Positions 24,193-31,743 of a stretch of 64,000 bases of DNA are shown in pieces. Made by a program: the position numbers and the translations under genes. This stretch comes from Delftia tsuruhatensis NBRC 16741 (GTDB lineage Bacteria; Pseudomonadota; Gammaproteobacteria; Burkholderiales; Burkholderiaceae_C). Positions within the stretch are counted from its first letter, which is position 1; the number at the start of each line of letters is the position of its first letter. Under the pieces are notes generated by a model. It did not search any database and had not been told where the DNA came from. It was given only the letters and a program-made list of their open reading frames with translations. The stretch covers positions 1 through 64,000 of the forward strand of contig NZ_BCTO01000048.1 in NCBI RefSeq assembly GCF_001571325.1, given 5' to 3'.

Positions 24193-25256
24193 GCCGCGCC
24201 TCCCGGTGCCTGCGAGGTCTGTGCCTTGTCGGCCAGCAGGCGGCCCAGCGCGGCCTGGTCGCGCTCGGCATGGCTTTGGCGGATGAAGACGGGCAGGTCG
24301 GCCATTAGCTGCGCCAGGCCCCTGTTCTTGCACAGCGGGCCGGGACCGATGGCGCGCGGCACGCGCCGCAGCACCTCTTCGGCGGCGGCTTCCACGGCCA
24401 GGCGGGCGCGGCTCACGGCCAGCAGGCAGGGGTCCGAGGGCGTGGCATCGATGCGGGCTGCAGCGTCGCGCAGCAGGCCGGCCGCGCCGGCCAGGGCCAC
24501 ATCCAGCGCGCCCAGGTGGGCCTGGCGGTGCGGGTCCTCGCCTTGACCGACGGCCTGCTGCAGATGGCTGGCGATGCGCGCTGCCGCGCCATGCCAGCAG
24601 GCAGCAACGCCCGCGCCGCCATGGTGAAAGCCGGGGCGGCTCAGGTACTGGCCCGGTTCGCCGACCAGCACGCCGGTGGCGCCGTCGAAATGCACGTCGG
24701 CGCTGGCGCTGGCGGCCATGCCCACGGCCTGCCAGTGGCTGTCGTCCCTGCGGATGCCGGGCTGGTCCATGGTGACGGCGATCAGGCAGCGCCGGCCGTC
24801 GGCCAGCCAGCCGCTGACCAGGGCACGGTCCACCGCGCGCGCGCCCGAACACCAGGGCTTGTGGCCGGACAGCTGCACGGCCATGCCGGCATGTGCCGCA
24901 GCATGGGGGGCCGTGGGCGTGGCCTGCACGCGCTCGCCCGGCGGCTCGGCGCACCAGACGGCCCAGCGCAGGCCTTCGGTGCACAGGTCTGCCTGCAGCT
25001 CGGACAGGATGGCCAGGGCATCGGTATGGCCTTCATAGAGCTTGGCCAGGCTCAGGCTGTGGGCGGCCACCTCGGCCAGTGCGCGCCAGCGCTGCAGCGT
25101 GTGGCCATGGCCCGGCAGCGGCAGGCGGTCGGCGCCCTGCGCCACCAGCAGGGCCAACTGGTCCGCTGGCGACAGGTCCGTGTGGCCGCGCAAGGCCTGC
25201 GCCAGCGTGTCGCTGCATGTCCACGCATGGGCGTGCTCGTTGTCGTGCTGGGCCAT
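24180..25256 (-). CDS. Acyl-CoA dehydrogenase homologue
   Basis: 358 residues. LSGHKPWCSGARAVDRAL matches the flavin-proximal beta-domain of acyl-CoA dehydrogenases, and QSHAERDQAALGRLL the C-terminal end. The protein is about 20-30 residues shorter than typical family members. I could not place the catalytic Glu with confidence, so it may be a divergent, possibly inactive or specialised member. It is preceded by a good ribosome binding site (AAGGAAGG) after a 111-bp gap from otsA. In this cassette it might make an unsaturated acyl group, or oxidise a non-CoA substrate; both are inference. Confidence 0.75.
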   Translation of the reverse strand: MAQHDNEHAHAWTCSDTLAQALRGHTDLSPADQLALLVAQGADRLPLPGHGHTLQRWRALAEVAAHSLSLAKLYEGHTDALAILSELQADLCTEGLRWAVWCAEPPGERVQATPTAPHAAAHAGMAVQLSGHKPWCSGARAVDRALVSGWLADGRRCLIAVTMDQPGIRRDDSHWQAVGMAASASADVHFDGATGVLVGEPGQYLSRPGFHHGGAGVAACWHGAAARIASHLQQAVGQGEDPHRQAHLGALDVALAGAAGLLRDAAARIDATPSDPCLLAVSRARLAVEAAAEEVLRRVPRAIGPGPLCKNRGLAQLMADLPVFIRQSHAERDQAALGRLLADKAQTSQAPGGAAWML

Positions 25257-25367
25257 CGCCGCTTGCCTTCCTTTTGTGTGTCGTGCGCAGCCCTGGAAAT
25301 GGGGGTGGGGCCGGGCGATGCCATGGTGCCGGGAGGATGAACGCGGCGCCGCAGGAGCAGGAAGGCA

Positions 25368-26894
25368 TTACCTGTCGGAGACCACCGACCGGCAGGCGTC
25401 CCGTTCCACGCCGTCGGCAGGGCAGGCGGCCAGCTCCAGGCGCAGCGGTGCCTGCTCCTGCCTGATCGAGGGAACGGGGATGCCGAAGGCTTCCCTTTCC
25501 CTGTGCTCCAGCGGCCTGGCCTCTTTCAAGGCAGACAGAAAGGCCTTGCGCCACCAGTGCACATCCTGCTCGGCGATGCGCTGCAGCAGCCGCTGGTGCC
25601 GCTGGCGCCTTTCCTGCAGGGGCATCTGCAGGGCCTGCTGCACCACGGCGGCCGTGCCGTGCACGTCGTAGGGATTGACCAGCAGCGCCTCCTGCAGCTG
25701 CTCGGCCGCGCCGGCAAACCGCGACAGCACCAGCACGCCCGGGTCGGCCGGGTCCTGCGCCGCCACATATTCCTTGGCCACGAGGTTCATGCCGTCGCGC
25801 AGCGGCGTGACCAGGCCCACGGCCGCCGCGCGGCACAGGCCCGGAATGCCATCGCGCGGCAGGGTCTGGTGGATGTAGCGCACGGGCATCCAGTCCAGCT
25901 CGCCGTAGTCGCCGTTGACGGCGCCGCACAGCGATTCAAGCTCCCGCCGTATGTCGGCATACGCGTCCAGGCCCTCGCGCGTGGGCGAGCCGATCTGGAT
26001 CAGCGTGGCGCGCCGGCGCTGCTCGGGATGGCGGGCCAGCAGCTCCCGGAAGGCACGCAGGCGCTGCGGCAGGCCCTTGGAGTAGTCCAGCCGGTCTATG
26101 CCCAGCAGCAGGCGACGCTGTGCGTACTCGTGCTTCATGCGCGCATGCATGTCCTGCGATGCGCCGGACAGGGCCAGCGCCGCGAAGCCCTCCACATCGA
26201 TGCCGATGGGGAAGGCGCGGCACACCAGGCGCTGCCCATGGGCACGCAAGGCGCCATCGCCCAGCGACTGGCCCCCGGCCTCGTCGCAGACATAGCGCTC
26301 GAAATGCTGCACGTCCTGGCGGGTCTGCAGGCCCACAAGGTCGTAGGCAAACAGGCAGCGCATCAGCCACTCATGCTCGGGAATGGCCGCCAGCAGGGTC
26401 GGCGGGGGCAATGGGATGTGCAGGAAAAAGCCGATGCGCTGGCGGCAGCCCAGGGCGCGCAGCTCGGCCGCCAGCGGGATCAGGTGGTAGTCATGCACCC
26501 AGAGGATGTCGTCCTGCGCCAGCAGGGGCAGCAGTCGGCGCGCAAGCAGCTGGTTCACGCGGCGGTAGCCGGCCGCAAGGCCCGTGTCGAAGCTCGCCAG
26601 GTCCAGCCGTCCGTGAAAGACGGGCCACAGCACGCCGTTGCTGTAGCCCGCGTAGTAGCTGTCATGGTCCGCGCGGTCCAGGTCCACCGTGGCCAGCGTG
26701 ACCTTGCCGGCCTGGGTGCGGTGCACATGGCCGGCCGGCGCGGCCTGGGCACCGTCGTCGGTGACGGTTCCACTCCAGCCGAACCACAGGCCGCCCGTCT
26801 GCCGCAGCGCATCGCCCATGGCCACGGCAAGGCCCCCGGCTGCGGCCCTGCGCGGATCGGCCACGCGGTTGGAGATCACCACCAGCCGGCTCAT
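25368..26894 (-). CDS. otsA: Trehalose-6-phosphate synthase
   Basis: 508 residues from ATG 26894 (MSRLVVISNRVADPRRAAAG). The GGLAVAMGDAL glycine-rich loop, WVHDYHLIPLAAELR, IGFFLHIPLPPPTLLA and LGIDRLDYSKGLPQRL are hallmark segments of glycosyltransferase family 20. It joins UDP-glucose and glucose-6-phosphate to trehalose-6-phosphate, the first step of osmoprotectant trehalose synthesis. The gene overlaps otsB by four bases (otsB first). The extra upstream residues in the frame are inside otsB and are not OtsA-like. Confidence 0.96.
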   Translation of the reverse strand: MSRLVVISNRVADPRRAAAGGLAVAMGDALRQTGGLWFGWSGTVTDDGAQAAPAGHVHRTQAGKVTLATVDLDRADHDSYYAGYSNGVLWPVFHGRLDLASFDTGLAAGYRRVNQLLARRLLPLLAQDDILWVHDYHLIPLAAELRALGCRQRIGFFLHIPLPPPTLLAAIPEHEWLMRCLFAYDLVGLQTRQDVQHFERYVCDEAGGQSLGDGALRAHGQRLVCRAFPIGIDVEGFAALALSGASQDMHARMKHEYAQRRLLLGIDRLDYSKGLPQRLRAFRELLARHPEQRRRATLIQIGSPTREGLDAYADIRRELESLCGAVNGDYGELDWMPVRYIHQTLPRDGIPGLCRAAAVGLVTPLRDGMNLVAKEYVAAQDPADPGVLVLSRFAGAAEQLQEALLVNPYDVHGTAAVVQQALQMPLQERRQRHQRLLQRIAEQDVHWWRKAFLSALKEARPLEHREREAFGIPVPSIRQEQAPLRLELAACPADGVERDACRSVVSDR

Positions 26895-27709
26895 GGCAGG
26901 GCCTCCGCGCAGGTCTGTGCCGCCAGGTGCATGCATGCGGACTGCAGCCAGGCGTGCACGGCCTGCGGGCTGTCCAGCCGGTGGCGGGCCCTGCTTGCGC
27001 CTTCGCCCACCTTGATCGCCATGCCGCCGTGCGCCTGCACCACGGCAAAGCCGCTCTCGTCCGTGACATCGTCACCGGCAAACACCGGGATGCGGCCGGC
27101 GAACGGCGCTTCGCGCAGGAAGGCCGCAATGGCGTGGCCCTTGTCCACGCCTGCGGGCCTGACCTCCAGCACGCATTTGCCGTGCAGCAGCTCCAGACCG
27201 GGCTGGTGTCGCAGGGCGCGGCCCAACATGTCCAGGCACAGCGCCGCCAGCTCTGGCGCACGCCGGTAGTGCAGTGCGACCGAGGAGCGCTTGCGCTCCA
27301 CCAGCAGGCGCGGATGGTCGGCCGCCAAGGCATTGCACATCTGCAGCACGGTCTCTGGCATGGCCGATGCCTGCATGTGCAGGCGGCCTGCGGCATCCCG
27401 CCGCTGCAGGCCGTGCTCGCAGGCGGCGGGCAGATGCAGCGGCGCCAGAAAGTGGTCCAGCATCTCGACCTGCCGACCCGTGACGATGGCCAGCGCACCG
27501 CCCAACAGACCCTGCAGCCTGGCCAGCATGGGGATCAGGACGGGGTCTGGCGCAATGGCGTCCGGGGTCTCGGCCAGCGGCACGAGCGTGCCGTCGAAGT
27601 CGAGGAACAGGGCGGATCTGCAGGTGGGGGATGGGGGTGTTTCCATGGAGGCGCCAGGGTATGGGTTGCCGGTTTCGTGGATCGACATCAGGAAAGCGTC
27701 TGCTGCCAT
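26891..27709 (-). CDS. otsB: Trehalose-6-phosphate phosphatase
   Basis: 272 residues from ATG 27709; ATG 27688 or 27646 would also work because the HAD core starts only at residue 34. LFLDFDGTLVPLAET carries the catalytic Asp37 and Asp39, and VFAGDDVTDESGF the metal-binding aspartates. VDKGHAIAAFL supplies the conserved Lys. It removes phosphate from trehalose-6-phosphate to give trehalose. The order small membrane gene-otsB-otsA, with gaps of 8 and -4 bp, marks one transcript. Confidence 0.95.
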   Translation of the reverse strand: MAADAFLMSIHETGNPYPGASMETPPSPTCRSALFLDFDGTLVPLAETPDAIAPDPVLIPMLARLQGLLGGALAIVTGRQVEMLDHFLAPLHLPAACEHGLQRRDAAGRLHMQASAMPETVLQMCNALAADHPRLLVERKRSSVALHYRRAPELAALCLDMLGRALRHQPGLELLHGKCVLEVRPAGVDKGHAIAAFLREAPFAGRIPVFAGDDVTDESGFAVVQAHGGMAIKVGEGASRARHRLDSPQAVHAWLQSACMHLAAQTCAEALP

Positions 27710-27716
27710 GGCCTGC

Positions 27717-27950
27717 TCACCGCTCGGCCTTGATGGAGCCGCGGATGTTGGTGATGGCCAGGCAGAACTGCAGGCTCACCAGCGCCCAGGCCGCCGTGGA
27801 CCAGCCCCACAGCGCCCACAGCGCATTGCTGAGCATCAGGATCCAGAAGCCCAGGTTGCGCCTTTGCGCAGAACGCGAGCCCACACACCAGGCGCCGGCG
27901 ATGGAGGCCAGAAAGGCAGGCCACTGGAGCCAGTCGGGAATGTCGGGCAT
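27717..27950 (-). CDS. Small two- to three-helix membrane protein
   Basis: 77 residues from ATG 27950 with AGGAG about 12 bases upstream. Hydrophobic stretches PAFLASIAGAWCVG, FWILMLSNALWALWGW and AWALVSLQFCLAI indicate two or three membrane helices. The stop is only 8 bp before otsB, so it is the first gene of the trehalose transcript. I do not recognise a specific family. The Asn-Ala-x-W and final N-I-R-G pattern recalls small YgjV- or PnuC-like proteins, but that is not reliable. Confidence 0.7.
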   Translation of the reverse strand: MPDIPDWLQWPAFLASIAGAWCVGSRSAQRRNLGFWILMLSNALWALWGWSTAAWALVSLQFCLAITNIRGSIKAER

Positions 27951-27985
27951 GGGGCTGCTCCTGTATGGAGTGAAGCGCGGGCACC

Positions 27986-28198
27986 TCAGTTGCAGGGCCG
28001 TGCCGGGTCGTCTTTGTCGATGGAGTGGCATTCCTTGCAGGCTCCGCTTTCGTGCGCGCGGGCGGCTAGGTTGACGTGGAAGGCCGCCACTTGCTGCAGC
28101 TGCTCCCCGTCCAGAGCCCTTCGATGCCGGTCATGCGGTTGCTGGCGATCTTGTTGGCTGCCAGCAGCTCGTTGCGCTTCAGGTGCAAGCTTCAGGTG
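27986..28198 (-). pseudogene. Cytochrome c-like gene remnant
   Basis: On the minus strand, ALDGEQLQQVAAFHVNLAAR followed by AHESGACKECHSIDKDD ends at TGA 27988-27986. CKECH is a heme-binding C-x-x-C-H motif. Upstream, NELLAANKIASNRMTGIEG continues in a different frame, so at least one frameshift separates the two parts. There is no start codon or signal peptide. It looks like the decayed C-terminal end of a small monoheme cytochrome. Confidence 0.6.
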
Positions 28199-28201
28199 CC
28201 A

Positions 28202-28525
28202 TCAAGGCTGCTTGCGCACCATCTTCTTGCGCCGTTCGGCATCCAGGCCCGGCGTCTGGCGCATGTCGGTATCGACCTGGCCGGAGGCGAGGTCGTCATG
28301 GGCCTGGCGCATCACCGGATCGGGCGCATCGCTGGTAGCGTCCAGGCTCTGGTCGCGCTCGTGCGGAAGGCGCAGGCCCTGTTCGGATGCGTCGGATGCA
28401 TCGGATTCACCGGGCGCATGGGGCGCCTTGCCGACCTGTCCGGGCAGCTTGGTCTGGCCATCGCCCGACGGCTTCGCCTGTGTGGGTGCAGAGGACTTGG
28501 ATGCGGATGGGGTCTTGTCTTTCAT
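28202..28525 (-). CDS. Disordered hydrophilic protein of unknown function
   Basis: 107 residues behind AAGGAAGAC at the right distance from ATG 28525. The composition is Ser/Ala/Asp/Gln/Pro/Lys-rich with no hydrophobic segment (SASKSSAPTQAKPSGDGQTK, GESDASDASEQGLRLP), ending RRKKMVRKQP. It should be mostly unfolded. Its neighbours, trehalose synthesis and a glycine-zipper/DUF2383 protein, point to a stress setting. No family is recognised. Confidence 0.65.
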   Translation of the reverse strand: MKDKTPSASKSSAPTQAKPSGDGQTKLPGQVGKAPHAPGESDASDASEQGLRLPHERDQSLDATSDAPDPVMRQAHDDLASGQVDTDMRQTPGLDAERRKKMVRKQP

Positions 28526-28832
28526 GGCGTCTTCCTTTCATTCGCGGCCCTGCGCAGGCGGCGCTTGGGCCATGGTCTCTTGGCCCTTTCGCAGCCGCCG
28601 TGGGACCACGCCGAAAGCGCAGGAACGAAAAGATGCCTCGCGCATGAACGCCGTTCTCAGGCACGCCGATTGCCCTGTGCCGGGGTGCGAAAAATGGCCA
28701 CAGGCCACTGGCGCGATGTCCGCAAGGCCCGGTCGCCGCGTTCCTACGGCACATGGCCGCAAGCGCGCACGCCGGCGGCGCGCCACGGCGATCACGATAG
28801 ACATCACTTTCAACTGCCAAGGAGCACATTCC
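28526..28832. other. Intergenic region between divergent genes
   Basis: About 300 bp between the disordered-protein gene (minus) and the glycine-zipper gene (plus). It must hold both promoters, but I cannot identify -35/-10 elements or operators with confidence. The right end carries CCAAGGAG, the ribosome binding site of the next gene. No coding frame is convincing. Confidence 0.4.
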
Positions 28833-29798
28833 ATGACGCAATCGAATCCCGCAAACCGTGACCCGCTGTCCGACGCGCCCGGCGCACATCCCGTGGGCAC
28901 CGGCATAGGCGCTGCAGGCGGTGCCGTGACCGGCGCTGCATTCGGCGCAATGGGCGGCCCCATCGGTGCTGCCGTGGGCGGTGTGGCCGGTGCCGTGGTC
29001 GGCGGGCTGGCCGGCAAGGGCGCGGCCGAAGCCGTCAATCCCACGGTCGAGGACGCCTACTGGCGCGACGCCTACCAGAACGAGCCCTACTACGTGGCCG
29101 GCCGCAGCTATGAGGAGTACCGCCCCGCCTACGAGCTGGGTTGGAACGCGGCCGCCGCGCGCCGCGATGCCGATTTCGATGCCTTCGACGCCGAATGGGA
29201 GCGCGAATGGACCACGCGCCGTGGCGCCAGCCATCTGGACTGGGACCAGGCCCGGCCCGCAGCGCGCGCAGCCTGGGAGCGCGCAGGCGTTCGCGATGTC
29301 CGTGATGACACGGGGACCATCGTGGCACCGGCCTACACCGGCGACATCGACAACGACGATGTGGCCGACGTGCTCAACGACCTGCTCGAATCCTGCCGCG
29401 ATGGCGAGTACGGCTTTCGCACCTCGGCCGAGAACGCCGACTCGCCGGACCTCAAGACCCTGTTCCTGCGCCACAGCGCCGAGTGCGGCGCCGCCGCGCT
29501 GGAGCTGGAGGCCGAGATCCGCAAGCTGGGCCGCGAGCCCGCATCGGGCGGCACGGTGGCCGGCGCGCTGCACCGGGGCTGGGTGTCGGTGAAGACGGCG
29601 CTGACCTCGCAGGACGACAAGGCCGTGCTGGAGGAGTGCGAGCGCGGCGAGGATTCCGCCGTCGCCCAGTACCGCAAGGCGCTCAAGCAGCCGCTGCCTC
29701 CGGCCATCCGCGTGATGGTGGAGCGCCAGGCCCAGGGAGCGCAGCGCAACCACGACGAAGTGCGCGATCTGCGCGACCGCATGCGCGCGGCCTCCTGA
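28833..29798 (+). CDS. Glycine-zipper plus DUF2383 (PA2169-family) protein
   Basis: 321 residues. Residues about 23-65 form a glycine zipper (GIGAAGGAVTGAAFGAMGGP, then IGAAVGGVAGAVVGG) that could insert into or coat membranes. Residues 70-155 hold an aromatic/acidic repeat-like region (EDAYWRDAYQNEPYY, EEYRPAYELGWNAAAARRDA, EWEREWTTRRG, DWDQARPAARAAWERAG). From about 170 on, DVADVLNDLLESCRDGEYGF and LKTLFLRHSAECGAAALELE mark a DUF2383 ferritin-like four-helix bundle as in PA2169. Family members are stress-linked but uncharacterised. The combination of the three parts in one protein is unusual. Confidence 0.8.
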   Translation: MTQSNPANRDPLSDAPGAHPVGTGIGAAGGAVTGAAFGAMGGPIGAAVGGVAGAVVGGLAGKGAAEAVNPTVEDAYWRDAYQNEPYYVAGRSYEEYRPAYELGWNAAAARRDADFDAFDAEWEREWTTRRGASHLDWDQARPAARAAWERAGVRDVRDDTGTIVAPAYTGDIDNDDVADVLNDLLESCRDGEYGFRTSAENADSPDLKTLFLRHSAECGAAALELEAEIRKLGREPASGGTVAGALHRGWVSVKTALTSQDDKAVLEECERGEDSAVAQYRKALKQPLPPAIRVMVERQAQGAQRNHDEVRDLRDRMRAAS

Positions 29799-29823
29799 CC
29801 CGGCACAGGATGCCTGGGGGTTG

Positions 29824-31227
29824 CTAGCCGCCTACGCCGTACGGCGCAAAGCGGCTGGCGTTCTCATCCACATGCAGCGCCTTTCCCACATAGGGAAAGG
29901 CGCGCTGCGTGCACTGGTCGCGCTCGCAGACCTTGCAGCCCATGCCGATGGGCGTGGCCGATTCCGGATCGCCCAGGTCCAGCCCCTTGGCATAGACCAG
30001 GCGCGAGGCATGGCGTATGTCGCAGCCCAGGCCGATGGAGAAGGTCTTGCGCGGCGAACCATAGCCGCGCTGGCCATGCGAGACCGAGCGTGCAATCCAC
30101 AGGTAGCGCCGCCCGTCGGGCATGCTGGCGAGCTGGCGCAGCACCTGGTCGGGCTGGCCGAAGGCCTCGTACACCGTCCACAGCGGGCAGGTGCCGCCGG
30201 TGCGGCTGAAGTGGAAATGCGTGGCCGACTGGCGCTTGGAGATATTGCCCGCGCGGTCCACGCGCACAAAGAAGAAGGGCACGCCGGGCGCGCCGGGCCG
30301 CTGCAGCGTGCTCAGCCGGTGGCAGACGGTTTCAAAGCCCACGCCAAAGCGCTGGCCCAGCAGGTCGATGTCATAGCGCAGCTGCTCGGCCGATTCCAGG
30401 AACAGGTCGTAGGGCAGCAACAGCGCGCCCGCAAAGTAGTTGGCAAGGCCCACGCGGGCGAGCTTGCTTGAGGCCGGGTCGCCCTGGAAGGCGGCGGTGG
30501 CGATCAGCCGGTCCAGCGTGTCGCCCATCTCCAGCAAGGCCAGCTGCGTGCCCAGCTGGAAGGCCTGTTGCGCAGGCTCCAGCGCCGAGGACAGCCACAG
30601 CGAGCGCGTGGCCGGGTCGAACCGGCGCTGGCTTTGCCGGGAGTCTTCCAGGCGATGCACCTGCACGCCGTGGCGCTGCTGCAGCCGCCGGACCAGCCAG
30701 TCCGCCAGATGGCCCGGGTCCGCACGCGCCTCGCCGGCCAGGGCCTGGGCCGCGCGGTCGACTTCATCGAAGTAGTTCTGGTGCGCAAAGAAGAAATCGC
30801 GCACGGCCTCGAACGGCATGGTGCGCGCCACCGGCATGTCCGAGCGGTCATCGCCCAGCCTGAGCGACATGCTCTCGATGCGCTCCAGGGCCTCCAGATG
30901 GCGGCGGTGCAGCGCCATCACCGCACGTCCCAGGGCGGGCATCTGCGCGGCGACTTCCTGCAGCTCGGGCAGGGCAATGGATTCGGGCGCCTCGGCAAGG
31001 GCCTCGCGCAGGCCGGCGACCAGGCGCGCTTCCTCGTCCTCCGAGAACTGCTGGATATCGACGCCCAGCGCGCGGTTGAGCTTGAGCAGCACCGACACCG
31101 TCAGCGGCCGCTGGTTCTGGTTCAGGTAGCTGGGCGACAGGCCCAGCGCGTGGGCCAGGGCGATCTGGGACAGGCCGTGCTCCGCGCGCAGTTTGCGCAG
31201 CTTGACGCCCATGAACGTCTTCTTCAT
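29824..31227 (-). CDS. XRE-family regulator with IrrE-like and DUF2083 domains
   Basis: 467 residues. Residues 5-62 are an XRE helix-turn-helix (LRKLRAEHGLSQIALAHALG, LSPSYLNQNQRPL). The middle resembles ImmA/IrrE (Peptidase_M78) but lacks an obvious HExxH (FQLGTQLALLEMGDTLDRL instead), so it is probably a sensor and not a protease. The C-terminal DUF2083 part has HFHFSRTGGTCPLWTVYEAF and the Cys motif GCKVCERDQC. RamB, ScfR and PccR have this layout and control acetate or propionate genes with acyl-CoA-type signals. It is divergent from the prpC-acnD unit and most likely controls it. Confidence 0.88.
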   Translation of the reverse strand: MKKTFMGVKLRKLRAEHGLSQIALAHALGLSPSYLNQNQRPLTVSVLLKLNRALGVDIQQFSEDEEARLVAGLREALAEAPESIALPELQEVAAQMPALGRAVMALHRRHLEALERIESMSLRLGDDRSDMPVARTMPFEAVRDFFFAHQNYFDEVDRAAQALAGEARADPGHLADWLVRRLQQRHGVQVHRLEDSRQSQRRFDPATRSLWLSSALEPAQQAFQLGTQLALLEMGDTLDRLIATAAFQGDPASSKLARVGLANYFAGALLLPYDLFLESAEQLRYDIDLLGQRFGVGFETVCHRLSTLQRPGAPGVPFFFVRVDRAGNISKRQSATHFHFSRTGGTCPLWTVYEAFGQPDQVLRQLASMPDGRRYLWIARSVSHGQRGYGSPRKTFSIGLGCDIRHASRLVYAKGLDLGDPESATPIGMGCKVCERDQCTQRAFPYVGKALHVDENASRFAPYGVGG

Positions 31228-31258
31228 GGCTGTTTCCTCGGGTGGCTGTTATTCGCAG

Positions 31259-31343
31259 AATTTGCAAATTCACGGACTTCGTTTCGCAAGAATTCGCCTT
31301 TTCAGCACTATGGCAGGGGCGCTATTTTGCGTAAATTGCGAAA
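31259..31343. promoter_or_regulatory. Candidate operators of the prp regulator
   Basis: Three related AT-rich motifs sit in the 117-bp divergent gap: the 12-bp palindrome AATTTGCAAATT (31259-31270), TTTCGCAAGAATTCGC (about 31280-31295) and TTTGCGTAAATTGCGAAA (31327-31343). They share TTTGCAAA- or TTGCGAA-like cores, reminiscent of RamB/ScfR-type sites. The last ends at the thioesterase start codon. Confidence 0.5.
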
Positions 31344-31344
31344 C

Positions 31345-31743
31345 ATGACAACACCCACCGGAACCGCCGAGCTGCATGAACTGGTATTGCCCGCGCTGGC
31401 CAACCACCACGGCACGCTGTTCGCGGGCCAGGGCCTGCAGCTCATGGCCAAGGCGGCCTTTCTCGCTGCGCGCAGCCTGGCACAGCGCGAGGTCGTGATG
31501 GCCGCCGTCACCGGCGTGGACTTCCTGGCGCCCGTGCCCGTGGGCCACGAGATCGTCCTGCGCGGCTGGGTCAGCCGCATCGGGCGCAGCTCCATGACGG
31601 TCTGCGTCACCGCGTCGGCCCAGGCTCCGGGCATTGCCTGCGAGGACGTGCTCAAGGGCCTGTTCGAGATGGTGGCTGTCGACCACAACGGCCTTCCTGC
31701 GGCCATTGCCCATTCCTATCTGAACCAGGAGACCCTTTCATGA
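31345..31743 (+). CDS. Hotdog-fold acyl-CoA thioesterase, short
   Basis: 132 residues from ATG 31345. LHELVLPALANHHGTLFAGQ and AVTGVDFLAPVPVGHEIVLR match the YciA-type acyl-CoA hydrolases, with the N-H-x-G-x-x-F-A-G active-site segment. It may relieve propionyl-CoA (or methylcitrate-pathway CoA) stress by hydrolysis, or trim another acyl-CoA. Its stop overlaps the prpC start (ATGA), so both are translated from one message under the divergent regulator. No dedicated ribosome binding site is obvious, and the start lies immediately beside an operator-like motif; a leaderless message is possible. Confidence 0.8.
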   Translation: MTTPTGTAELHELVLPALANHHGTLFAGQGLQLMAKAAFLAARSLAQREVVMAAVTGVDFLAPVPVGHEIVLRGWVSRIGRSSMTVCVTASAQAPGIACEDVLKGLFEMVAVDHNGLPAAIAHSYLNQETLS

